From: Larix sibirica
Lineage: Eukaryota > Streptophyta > Pinopsida > Pinales > Pinaceae
Length of the DNA stretch: 34,150 nt
Direction of reading: 5' to 3'
Assembly: GCA_004151065.3 (NCBI GenBank)
Contig: NWUY0304641927.1
Coordinates: 1 to 34,150 of the forward strand
A program made the position numbers and the translations under genes. Below are positions 22,708-31,712 of the stretch, one piece after another (position 1 is the stretch's first letter; every line of letters begins with the position of its first letter). A model generated the notes under the pieces. It searched no databases. It was not told the origin of the DNA and saw nothing but the letters and a program-made list of their open reading frames with translations.

Positions 22708-23285
22708 ATTTTCCTCGGTCCTCCTATCATATGCAAAACCCTTTTGACTAGAGCCAAGTAGCTTTCTCTTAATAGCTTTAACATGACTTTATACTCTTTT
22801 AGCTAAAATAGTAGCTTTTTCCAAAGAATCAAGTTCAAACGTCCTGATCTCAATTCAAATTCAATTGTTTTGCTCATATTTGAGATGTAGGTGCTCTGTG
22901 CCATATCTATATAGAGTTTGACCTTTTACTCCAATATTTGGAGCTTCTCAATTTATTCTTCGATTGTAATGTCCTTTTATAAAAAAGGGGGCATGAGTTT
23001 AACGTTGTACGACTCATCCCAGTTATGGTCTGCACTGTAATAAAATGCATCTGCAAACTTGCTAAAGTCCTATCTCAGGTTTTTAGCAATCCATATAACG
23101 GTTAACCCCAAGTATGGGCTGCCGCATTTTATCACTGTAGAGCCACATTTGACTTATCCTCTTAGTTATGCATGTGTTGCACCTTTAATGCTAACTTGAT
23201 CTGGCTTAACCATGTATGCACTTCCACTTCACCGCCAAAGTTGTATTGTGGTATTTTCATTTGAAGGGTTAAAGTGGGTTTATGG
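22708..23285 (-). mobile_element. Second LTR-retrotransposon gag relic, gypsy type
   Basis: Minus-strand reading gives MKIPQYNFGGEVEVHTWLSQ followed by IKLALKVQHMHN at 23160-23265, the P-x-F/Y-x-G...W-L start of a gypsy capsid domain. Downstream, in other frames, come a VKGQTLYRYGTEHLHLKYEQ block (about 22860-22925) and FELDSLEKATILAKRV (about 22780-22835), which resembles the conserved L-x-x-A-x-x-x-A-x-x-x-E end of gypsy capsids. The order is right and the span, about 190 codons, is near the usual capsid length. Several stops and at least two frame changes make it a pseudogene. No zinc knuckle or pol follows. It differs in sequence from the gag relic at 7470-7800, so the two come from different families. 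Confidence 0.75.
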
Positions 23286-25251
23286 TTACTAAGACTACAT
23301 AGAAGAAAGAGAGGCTAGATTTATTCATTAAAGCCTTCTTAAATTGTAGTTTGAATCCCTTTATTTAATCAATGGCTCGAAAGGAGGAAGGTGGCACGAG
23401 GGCTTCGTCATTCATTTAGGTGTATTTGGTGGAGAATAGCCCCCCCCATTCCGGAGAGGAAGTGAGAGCGGGATTGATGGATGGTACCGGGAATATGCGC
23501 TAGGGAAGAAAGGGCTCGGTGAGTCGCGCAATCAATAGTTAGCTTTGATTGGGTCATTCGAATCACCGCGTAGGACAGACAGATAATCAGAGAATAGAAG
23601 TGCTTTATTCAGGAAAAATATCATATATAATATGAGTGCCTTTTAAGGGGAAAAATAAGGGCAATCAAAGTTATGATCCAGCTCATTAATTTTCCCCTAG
23701 CCCACTTACGGGGTGTATAAGCGCGCAGGGTTGGATGTGACATGGATTTATAAGCTCCAGGGTATCCAACCGGCTCTTGAATGCGGGCGGGTGTTTCCAT
23801 CTCTGGCGGAATTTTGTTACCCATAATAACTTCATTACACTATAGGAAAGGAAGGAATGTTGCGGTTTTTCTATCCAAACCAAAATTTGACCAGATCTTG
23901 TGCCCAAACCACAAGCAAGGCTGCCCGTCTAATATACGAAGTAGCGTGCTCTGGGCATGCCCCCCAGTTCGTTCATGCCGTTGTACCAGATCATATGTGT
24001 CGTTTGCTCTGGCTGGCCAGGCCCCTCTCTCTCTCTTTCCTCTCTCCCTTTAACGAAGTATTTTACTACTCTCGACCCCACGAAACATTGAAATTGCACC
24101 AAATTGCTAAGGATCCTCCAAAAACAAATGGAATCAGCCAAAGCAATAGTTGAACCATCCCAAGCATTCGTAGAAAGGCTTTACTCGGATCCGGTTAAAC
24201 CACTTTACTTACAATATTTGTAGATCCACTTCTTCCTCAGGCATGGCACTTCACTTGAGTTACATAATTATCATAGTTTGGTCCAAGTTCATCACAGCAA
24301 TCGGAGCGTAGGTTATTCCCAAGGAGTAGGCACGGTGGCAGGAACGGGTATCATAGCTCATTCCGGAGGGATCAGGCATCATTTTGATAAAATTGGGGAA
24401 CCGAACCGGGTGAAATTGATCAGTCTTAAGAGCAGAATTACTCGGCATCGTTACTAGCGGCAGGTACAGGACTCGAAGAATTGGTTATTCATTCGGGGTA
24501 GTTAGTTTCCAATCATTAGTTCGTACGATAGAGCCAATCACCAACCCAACTCGCTCGTATGGTTCCTAGAATCCGCCTTTGGAGACACAGGAATACCAAG
24601 AATCGAACCCGTTTATTCAGTTTATTTGCTTAGCCCAGTCATTATAGTGCGATCAGTATAAAGAGTTTTTGTTCCTTTAGCCCATTGGTTTCAACCTTAG
24701 CCCAATTATGTTGTGCCTACGGAAAAGTGCCTATCATCAGTAACATCTAAGCATTTGAAACGTTTCCGAACCATCTATAGCAAAACCAATCTAATTCGGT
24801 AGGCTCAGTGACGGAGCATCATCCCTAGGAGCTTCTATCAGTAAATCGTAACTCTATTATTGTATCTCTATGGCCAGCAACCGGTACGGATAAACGAATG
24901 CTTCTATTCTATAATTTGAATAGTTACGAAGTCCAATCGGAGGAGTAGAGCGTGGTAGATCAAAGAACTATTGGAAAAGTAGGACGTGCAACAACCATAA
25001 GAGCTAACATCGTTCATTGATGGCAGGTAGGGGATCTCTGGAAGCTGGCAAGAGATCGAAAATCCTTTGCACACCTTGTGTAACTCTGAGAATGGAAGGA
25101 TAGCTCCGAGGGACTGTGGTAGCAGAGAAGGAAAAGACCTTCCTTGGGTTGGGTGAGGCAGTGAGGAGGAGTACCGAGGCTGTTAAGAGCTGATGGAGAT
25201 ACCTGTAGGGCTCAGTGGATGAGTTATTGGTTGAGCATAAGAATGGTTGGG
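23286..25251. other. Unassigned stretch
   Basis: Overlapping frames of 62 to 98 codons at 23621-24448 occur on both strands and are not recognised. A ggtatcatagctc string near 24350 resembles a tRNA-Met primer-binding site with mismatch but has no LTR next to it. cgaatcgaaccc-type text near 24600 is not part of a foldable tRNA. Confidence 0.4.
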
Positions 25252-25321
25252 TTAGGCTGGGAGATAAAGAGCCTGTAGACCCGTGATTAGGTTGGGAGAG
25301 AAAGAGCTTGTAGAGTTGTCC
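25252..25321. repeat. 35-bp imperfect tandem duplication
   Basis: ttaggctgggagataaagag (25252 on) and ttaggttgggagagaaagag (25287 on) continue in parallel through c(c/t)tgtaga. Confidence 0.8.
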
Positions 25322-25655
25322 TTCGCCCTAGTGGATAATAGCCCAGCTAAGGGGTGCCCTCTTTACAGAGAGATTATGTGTCATAGAGTGCCCTATCTCA
25401 TTATTCGACATATACTTGGGATGACATCATAAGATGTATCTTACCACTTTTAGTCTACCGCCTAATCTGATATGTGGTGGTCTGCGCTGCTGAGCTCATA
25501 CTTGGGAAAGGTATCTCGCCTCATAAACGGACATCATTAACACTCCAGTGCGGATGGTAAGCACCCAGGGCTAACTAGCTGTCTCCTGTAGCCCGTAGCC
25601 AATTTCATAGCCTCGCCTTCGCTGACCTTGGTTGGTTTGTTCGCTTTGCTTAGCC
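25322..25655. other. Unassigned stretch
   Basis: No gene, RNA or repeat is recognised between the 35-bp duplication and the GCCACCTTT modules. Confidence 0.35.
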
Positions 25656-25840
25656 ACCTTTTTGTCATTATAGGCCACCTTGCTCTCCCTTTGGTCAAGC
25701 AAGCATTTCACCTTTCAGTAGTGAATTTCCCATACACATATGCTACCTTTGCACTCTTCAATTTCCCACTTTAAGGCCCGTAATGGGGGAATGAACCAGC
25801 TACTCGATACGCCACCTTTCCACTCTCACATTTATAAAGC
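25656..25840 (+). repeat. GCCACCTTT modules with ccctttggtcaagcaag element
   Basis: agccaccttttt, ggccaccttgctctcccttt with ggtcaagcaagc, and cgccacctttccac follow one another. This segment joins two repeat families: the modules of 21795-22033 and the window-start duplication (1-62). Confidence 0.75.
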
Positions 25841-26520
25841 TTAATTTATTTATTTGCCTGCCCTTCCTCACAGATTACAAGATTATGATGTATCACGTAC
25901 TTCTACGAAATGTATTTGAAGTGGTGATTGTTTTAACTAACCTTAATTCAAACTAGTATGAATGAAGTATATTATTTATTATGACATCCTTCATAGGGAG
26001 GATACCTATTGCTTTGTAATTAATTGACTTATCCCTTCCCTTGGATCACCTATAGCTGTAAGCCTGGATCGTAAGGCAGATTCAGGTAAGTAAGGACCTC
26101 TAGGCAGCTTCAGATCTCAGATAAGGTGAGGTTGGTTCAAGTAGGGATCGAAGGAACATATCTTTACTTTCAAAAAGTTGAAGCGTATGATGAATGAGTC
26201 AGAGCGAATGATGGACGAGGGTGGTACGAGTAATCAAAGGTATAATGGAAGTGATGCTAGAATGTACTAAATTGACCATTGAGAAGGGCGGAGCCGCTCT
26301 CCTGACGTAGGAAGGGGAGGTTTTCCATTCACTTAAACCTTTTTACTCAGTCTTTTCATGCTCAGTCTTCACTTAAGTTATTTTCCGTTAAACGTGAGCA
26401 TTGGTGAGTGTAAGGCGTAGTAGGGTATGGAGACTAACCGTCAGATAGAGAGATATATTATAAAGCTTTATTTATTTCTTTTTACTTGCCCCGACAAAGC
26501 TTGATTGAGTCACCCGCGGA
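25841..26520. other. Unassigned stretch
   Basis: No gene recognised. It contains one gggcggagccgctc palindrome arm at 26286-26299. Confidence 0.35.
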
Positions 26521-26700
26521 TGCTCTCTCTCTTTAGATGATGCTCTCGGTTAGATGCTCTCGGCTAGATGCTCTCGGCTAGATATATCCTTTCGGCTAGA
26601 TGTCAGCTATCTCGGTTAGATGTCAGCTAGCTAGGTTAGATGTCAGCTAGATGCTCCTCTCTCTCTTTAGATGCTTGGCTAGATGCTTTAGATGCCTTAT
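26521..26700. repeat. tagatgctctcgg / tagatgtcagct minisatellite
   Basis: Units of about 14 bases (tagatgctctcggc, three or more) pass into units of about 20 bases (tagatgtcagctatctcggt, three), then tagatgctt units. The changes of unit length within one array suggest growth by slippage. Confidence 0.85.
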
Positions 26701-26880
26701 AGTATAGTTAGTATTACTATGCTTAGATATATATATTATTACTAAAATACTATTTAAGGTGCATATATATATTATCGTAACTGAATGAATATGTGCCTAG
26801 CCAGATAAAACTGTAATATGCTTCCATCTTGTACGTACCCCGTATTTACCAGTACAGTCCGAACAGACCATCCTATTCAA

Positions 26881-27120
26881 TTTCAAGTCAGCCGTAGAAC
26901 CATTCCAGCCGTATCATCATTCCAGACGTAGAAACAGTACATACGTAGCAACCGTTCATCCGTATCAACAGACCAGCCGTCTCAAACGTCCAGCCGTACC
27001 ATAGCAGCCGTATCATAGTTGTAGCTCATAGCAGCCCACCATAGCAGCCACCATCGCAGCCACCATCGCAGCCGTATCATCGCAGCTATCATAGTAACCA
27101 CCATCGCAGCCCCACTATCC
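26881..27120 (+). repeat. 12-bp repeat array, cagccgtatcat / cagccaccatcg
   Basis: Roughly fifteen units of about 12 bases. The left part has ccagccgta-cat variants and the right part cagccaccatcg and catcgcagc variants. The array is freshest at 27040-27115, where neighbouring units are identical. Confidence 0.85.
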
Positions 27121-27959
27121 CTTATGATTCTAATTTGTTCTATACGTTATAGTTGCCTTATCTCAGTAATGGTCGAACTATAATAAACAGATAGAGGAGG
27201 GATAGATCGGGATATCTTAATAAGCTTCTATGTTGGTTCAGTTATGGCAGAACAGATAGTGATTAGTATTATCGTCTATATTTCGTAAAGTAAAGTAGGT
27301 TCCCACCCACCCACTCTGTCAGACCTATTCCTACATACCTTTACCTTTCTTTATCTTATCACCGAATACACCCGCTAAGGAACCTCCGGGGAACAACCTT
27401 GACATCTTCTCTTTTATACTTTGTTCAGCAGCCAGGCAACTTAACTCTTTACTCTTACGCAGACAGGAAGGCAGGAAGGAAGAACACTTCACTCCTAGTC
27501 TATGGCACCTAGTAACATACCCATTTTGACTGCCCTGATCTTTTCAGATTTCTATATACGTAATTTAGTCGTCATTTAGTCGATAGATCACCTACTACTT
27601 TGATTACAGCAACCGTACTTATTGAAGTAAGAGAGAGGTACCTTGTTTAGACAGACATGCATTTTAACGAGCTTAAAAGCCATTTTCAGTTATGTTAGTA
27701 AACTTTATTACCTGCATTCAGTTTTTATCTGGATCAACCAACTTCTTACTTATTGGATTCAACCTATTACTTCTTGAATCCTACCAACCTATTGAGTTGA
27801 GGGAGGGAACATAATACCCTACCAGCCCATTCAGAAATCCTACCTGCCCATTGAGGTGGACAAACCACAGCATTCACAATTAATAATAGATATTAATTAC
27901 TGGAAAAAGTCACGTTTAGATCCCGGATCAATCATACCACTTGATACATCAACATACCT
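27121..27959. other. Unassigned stretch with degenerate ccaacctattga units
   Basis: At 27735-27860, units such as tcaacctattac, taccaacctattgag, taccagcccattcag and tacctgcccattgag follow at about 20-40 base spacing. The rest is not recognised. Confidence 0.4.
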
Positions 27960-28660
27960 TTTCACGCTCTTTCAACTTATTACAAATAGTCATAAAGCTT
28001 TACGCAATCAGCGTTTAATAATAGATGAATTACCATGCTGGCTAGTAGGTCCAACTTGAACGTGTTCTCTCCAATCTGCCCGATGATGGTGTAAGGGTCA
28101 TATCTAAGCAGCTTTATCTTTGTGTCTTTTTCCTTAAAGTGCTCTTTAAAAAGAGAAAACCTTACTATATCTCCTGTGCAAAACTGGCGATTTGCGCAAT
28201 TGTATTTTGCTTTTGATGATTCTTATGAAAAGCATGTTGCACTTGAGAATTTCTATTCTGGATGCGGTCAATAAACCTTATATCTTACCCATGCGCAACA
28301 GCCTCAGTCGTCGTCACCTCGGCAATAAATCCAATGCATACTTGAAACGGTAAAGTACCTGTCGCACTATGCACTACACAATTGTCACTATGTTGCGCAT
28401 ATCAGAGGTTCGAACTTTGCATCCATGTTTTCGGATGTTTGTGATTTCAAAGTCGCAACAGTTTACGATGCTGCAATTTACTACCTCTGTATACCCGGCT
28501 ATCTGAGGGTGGAAGGCAACACTCCTCTTCAACTTATTATCCATCAATCCACATAGTACTTGTCAAAATTAGCTAACAAATCTACCATCACGGTCGGAGA
28601 TGATCAATGACGGTCAACCAAAGTGCACCCATCATCATACAAAGAACAACTGTGTAGCCT
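27960..28660 (-). mobile_element. Ty3/gypsy integrase relic (catalytic core to C-terminal domain)
   Basis: On the minus strand a VHFG-PSLIISDRDGRFVS segment (about 28572-28635) leads through two stops to KLKRSVAFHPQIAGYTEVVN (about 28477-28530). The spacing from the first Asp of SDRD to the Glu of YTEVVN is exactly 35 residues, the D-35-E geometry of retroviral-type integrases. Further on come a YALDLLPR block, an HKNHQKQN segment, and the C-terminal KIKLLRYDPYTIIGQIGENT with FKLDL (28045-28120), then a decayed KLYD block near 27970. The order and distances match a gypsy integrase end. Stops and frame changes show that it is dead. The first catalytic Asp and the zinc-binding N-terminus are missing beyond about 28660. 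A working copy inserts element cDNA into nuclear chromosomes. The 67-codon plus-strand frame at 27856-28059 is a shadow. Confidence 0.9.
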
Positions 28661-29189
28661 ACTACACTAAACCATTTTATTGCAAGGAATCGTCATAGCC
28701 ATTTGGGGAGGGGGACGGGCCGGTGATGTTAAATTATTGCATACCTTACTAATTATGTAATCATTTATGGTATTTACATTCTATAATCTTGTTCATAGCC
28801 CAGAGAAATGTTTTTTTATTTTATTCCTGAACATATAACCAAGTGTATTTAGAGTAGGAAGTGTTTCGACAATATACATTGCTCGAAGGATGGAGCTCCG
28901 CTAGGGTTTGAATTCCCTAAGCTGATTCTGCAAGATTGAGTGTCCTGGCCGCAATAACTGGCCATGTTATTAGTTTTCTTTTTGGATATAAAACATTTAC
29001 TGCTTTAGTTGGCCAGCGGGCCTTGGCTTGGCCGCCATACTGAGGGAGGGGGCCAAATGGCCGCCCTATTTCCTGATTTATCTCAAAAAGGACCGCAGGA
29101 TATTTCCGGAAAAGCAAGACCAATGTAAGCCATGGTGCCTCCGAAAGTGTTGCGAAATTTTGTTCCAAAAGTTTACAACGAGGTACAGT
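28661..29189. other. Unassigned stretch between retroelement relics
   Basis: No domain is recognised. An 83-codon minus-strand frame at 28917-29168 matches nothing I know. An atggccgccctattt string near 29055 resembles atggcggccctatttt near 19115. Confidence 0.35.
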
Positions 29190-29775
29190 AATTACTTATA
29201 ATTCAATTTTTATTGAGATTCATGTTGATGAATATGTTCTTGTTTGTAACGATCTGAAGAGTCGCACCCTTTTAGGTTATTTCGTAGGAAGAGTCCCCCC
29301 TTAGTCTGTAATTAGGGCCTGGGTGAAAGAGGCCCGGGAGCCGTTTGGCAAGGGTTTGCATGCACACTCGGAGCCTGAAAAAAGGCTTTATCCAGTTATC
29401 CTTTAGGTAGAGTAAGCACGCTGCTGAGGTAGTCATGTGTGGTCCTTTATTTTCCCGCAACACCTCGGTAGTGCTGTAAGAGTGGTATGATCACTTTTCT
29501 GCCAACAAGTAAGCTCAGCTGCATTGTCCTGTTTGGGTTCAATTCCCAGGCTTCCCCATGCAATATTGGGATTCCCTTAAGCGCATCTCTGCTCTGCTTG
29601 GACAGTTCATTTTTCATGAACCCCTGCGGTTTTTTTACCCTCGTCTGCAGAAACGCATTTGCCTTAGGGTTAATTTGTATCAAGATCAATTTACCAAATA
29701 CTTGTTTCCGTTGTAAAAGCCCTAACCATAGCATTAGGAACTGTCCGCTGCTTACATCGGACGCCTCACCCTGTA
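29190..29775 (+). mobile_element. LINE ORF1 (gag-like, DUF4283 plus zinc knuckle) relic
   Basis: On the plus strand, LKSRTLLGYFVGRVPP (about 29250-29298) resembles the start of the DUF4283 domain of plant L1 ORF1. In another frame CPVWVQFPGFPMQYWDSLKR (29525 on), followed by ISALLGQFI, is the typical P-V-W-V-x-x-P-x-x-P-x-x-Y/W-W end of that domain. A third block, NAFALGLICIKINLP, leads directly to CFRCKSPNHSIRNC (29703-29744), a complete CX2CX4HX4C zinc knuckle. Usually about 40 residues separate these last two blocks, so an internal deletion is likely. Frame changes near 29300 and 29640 mark it as a pseudogene. ORF1 of an intact element binds the LINE RNA. The strand is opposite to the LINE ORF2 relic at 4060-5572; whether both come from one family is unknown. 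The 123-codon frame at 29487-29858 covers part of this relic. Confidence 0.8.
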
Positions 29776-29853
29776 TCTTACTAACTTCGTGTTGGACTAG
29801 ATTATATGGACTACATTGGAAGAGGATCTATAGCAAGCATATTAGGCCAATAA

Positions 29854-30072
29854 ATTGATACAGTATGTTTTACAACACAGTGGCTTAGCACTTTGGGCAC
29901 TATTTCACAGAACTATCAGACCATAGAATTGGGATTCAATGCAGCAGATGGCAAGAGAATAGTTTTGAGAGGCATGGCCAATGGCGAGCCAAGAGCAGTC
30001 TCCGCCAATAGGAATATGGTCTACCCTTATCTAAAGGTAGTTGAAATGATAAGCTCAAAATATTTGATATAA
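29854..30072 (+). mobile_element. Ty3/gypsy pol fragment around the protease C-terminus
   Basis: A stop-free frame of 72 codons reads TTQWLSTLGTISQNYQTIEL, then GFNAADGKRIVLRGMANGEP, RAVSANRNM. The W-L-x-T-L-G block followed by a beta-strand pattern and K-R-x-x-L-R-G is the segment between protease and reverse transcriptase in Ty3/gypsy pol. The active-site D-S/T-G and the RT are absent. Recognisable similarity fades after about 30025. It begins about 110 bases after the zinc knuckle of the LINE relic, much too close for one intact gag-pol, so the two are probably separate pieces joined by recombination. The 63-codon minus-strand frame at 30027-30218 is not recognised. Confidence 0.8.
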
Positions 30073-30090
30073 AACCTCTCCCTTATGGTC

Positions 30091-30105
30091 GAGCGGCTCC
30101 GCCCC
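30091..30105 (+). repeat. gagcggctccgcccc palindromic motif
   Basis: Member of the family also seen at 26286-26299 (inverted), 30826-30834 and 32936-32949; preceded by ggtc, as ctcgacc is elsewhere. Confidence 0.7.
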
Positions 30106-30531
30106 TTTGATTGAAGAAGATATTCTAAGTGAATCTTTTTTATTTGGGCGGTGGGCTCACCCCCTACGGGAAAAGATCGGGGTAATTCGCCCTGTACCGT
30201 AAGAACTAACTGGGCCATAATCCATAGAAAGAAAATGTAGGCTTCCCTAATTCAAATAAATAATTGCAGACCTACCTATAATGCAAGTAATGAGTTAAGC
30301 AATATAACCATTTAATAATCCCATAAGGTAAGTTAAGTAAGGAGGCAAGATAGTACTTGAAAATGAGGACTTATAATAGCACCAATTGGCCTATAATATG
30401 ATCCATGAAATAACAGCCTTATCCCAGACTATATCGTATTTGAGTAGCTGTATAAAAGCCTTTGTGCAACCGCTTATGGGGGACATATCTTAGTAGCTGT
30501 ATCACTGCCAGTTTCTAATTGAGAAAAGCCT
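30106..30531. other. Unassigned stretch
   Basis: No gene recognised. Two gtagctgta strings (near 30445 and 30493) foreshadow the array that follows. Confidence 0.35.
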
Positions 30532-30645
30532 AAGTCCAGCAGCATTTAATGGGTTGTGCTAAGCCCAGCAATACTTGATGGGTTGTCCAAAGCCCAGTTG
30601 CAATAAATAATGGATTGTATAAAACCCAGCAGTCACATGGATGGG
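30532..30645. repeat. Tandem array of about 29-bp units, aagcccagca...tgggttgt
   Basis: Units start at 30532, 30561, 30590 and 30622. Each opens with aa(g/a)(t/c)ccag and the first three close with atg(g)g(a/t)ttgt. Confidence 0.8.
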
Positions 30646-31680
30646 AAAGACATGGTTCGTGAAATTGCCTGGTTCCTGGTCCTGGGATTAAGAATGAAAC
30701 TGTGCTTGCTGAAACTTGCCTCGTTGGGGATGCACCTAAGGGACGACTAACAGGCAGACCTACACCCAGCTAAGTGAGTTCAATCCGGCTCTCTTCCGCC
30801 GGGCGGAATTATGTTGAGCGATAGCGAGCCGCTCAGAGACTAGGCTATCCATCATGCCACACCACGAGATAGACACAAACACGTTCTTCGCCGGAAGCTA
30901 TTCATGAGGGAATTTCACTATTTATGAGGAAGCAAAGCACGCTCCTCCCTTAGGTCGAGCTATTTGCCAAGATAAAAGCTTAATTTTTGCCTTATAAAGG
31001 CAGGTCCTTCAGTTATACGTTAGCAACCCTCTCTTTAACTGCTGTTTCCTTCCCCCAGGAACAGTACTTACGCGGCAGTACTTCAAATGATGTAACTCTA
31101 TTCTGTACAAAGCTCCTTTTCTCTCAAAATAACCAACCCCTTTTCAGTTTTCAGCTCCTGTTTTGTAGGAAGGGAGATAAGGATATAATTTATTTATATA
31201 AGAAATCTATAGCAGGTCAGGTAATTAATGTAAGAAGGCAGGCCACTCATAATATTACATATTTGGCTGCACCTTTACCCATTATTGACTGCTCCCTTCG
31301 GTTGCAAAATAGAATAGAAGGAAAGCTCCCCGCCAGTTGCATAATTATTACTTCCTTCAGTCATATGAATGAACTAAAGAAGGCTGGGCGCCCTTATAGT
31401 GAGGAGGTGCTACTTCGGTCACACCCTTATATGCAGATCCCGTACAGATAATCTCCCGTATGAAGGTGAACGTCTTACTATATCCATCTATATCGAGGAA
31501 AAAACATCTTAAGATAACAGATATCTATAGAGATGAGGCCCCTAAAAAAGAGCAGGTATAAGACTAAGGAACCTCTCAAGGCCTCAAAAGGTCCTACCAC
31601 GGGGACAACTCTGAAATTCATCCCAACGGATAAGGTCTTTTCAATTCATCGGTTACTAATAAGTTATAGGCGGATAATGA
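30646..31680. other. Unassigned stretch with a perfect hairpin and a 154-codon frame
   Basis: ttccgccgggcggaa (30795-30809) pairs seven bases around a single g. gagcgatagcgagccgctc (30816-30834) is a GC-rich palindromic motif, and ctcctcccttaggtcgag (30942-30959) is an inverted relative of ctcgaccaaagggag. The 154-codon frame at 30987-31451 is listed separately. Confidence 0.45.
30987..31451 (+). CDS. Unassigned 154-codon open reading frame, doubtful
   Basis: The second longest frame of the window. The predicted 154 residues begin MPYKGRSFSYT and end MQIPYR. I see no domain, signal peptide or membrane segment, and no similarity to plant mitochondrial proteins or to the retroelements next to it. 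Its length is within what chance gives over 34 kb and six frames. No conserved promoter or neighbour supports it. It could be the trace of a transferred nuclear or plasmid sequence, but nothing in the sequence says which. Confidence 0.12.
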   Translation: MPYKGRSFSYTLATLSLTAVSFPQEQYLRGSTSNDVTLFCTKLLFSQNNQPLFSFQLLFCRKGDKDIIYLYKKSIAGQVINVRRQATHNITYLAAPLPIIDCSLRLQNRIEGKLPASCIIITSFSHMNELKKAGRPYSEEVLLRSHPYMQIPYR

Positions 31681-31712
31681 ATGTAATAGTTAGGAAATGT
31701 AATAGTTAGGAA
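31681..31712. repeat. Perfect 16-bp tandem duplication
   Basis: atgtaatagttaggaa occurs twice without a mismatch, so the duplication is recent relative to the other arrays. Confidence 0.9.

Noticed and set aside
24347-24362. ggtatcatagctc resembling a tRNA-Met primer-binding site of an LTR element
   Set aside because: It has a mismatch in the core and no LTR end or gag beside it.
24580-24615. aatcgaaccc near 24600, like the T-loop of a minus-strand tRNA
   Set aside because: The flanking bases do not form the T stem and no acceptor pairing was found.
26521-27120. Possible CRISPR array because of regular short repeats
   Set aside because: Units are 12-20 bases, directly adjacent and degenerate, with no spacers.
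27856-28059. 67-codon plus-strand frame
   Set aside because: It overlaps the C-terminal end of the minus-strand integrase relic.
29525-29570. T-arm-like string tgggttcaattcccag suggesting a tRNA gene
   Set aside because: The five-base stem forms, but no matching acceptor strand or anticodon arm lies at the right distance on either strand, and the same bases encode the conserved LINE ORF1 block.
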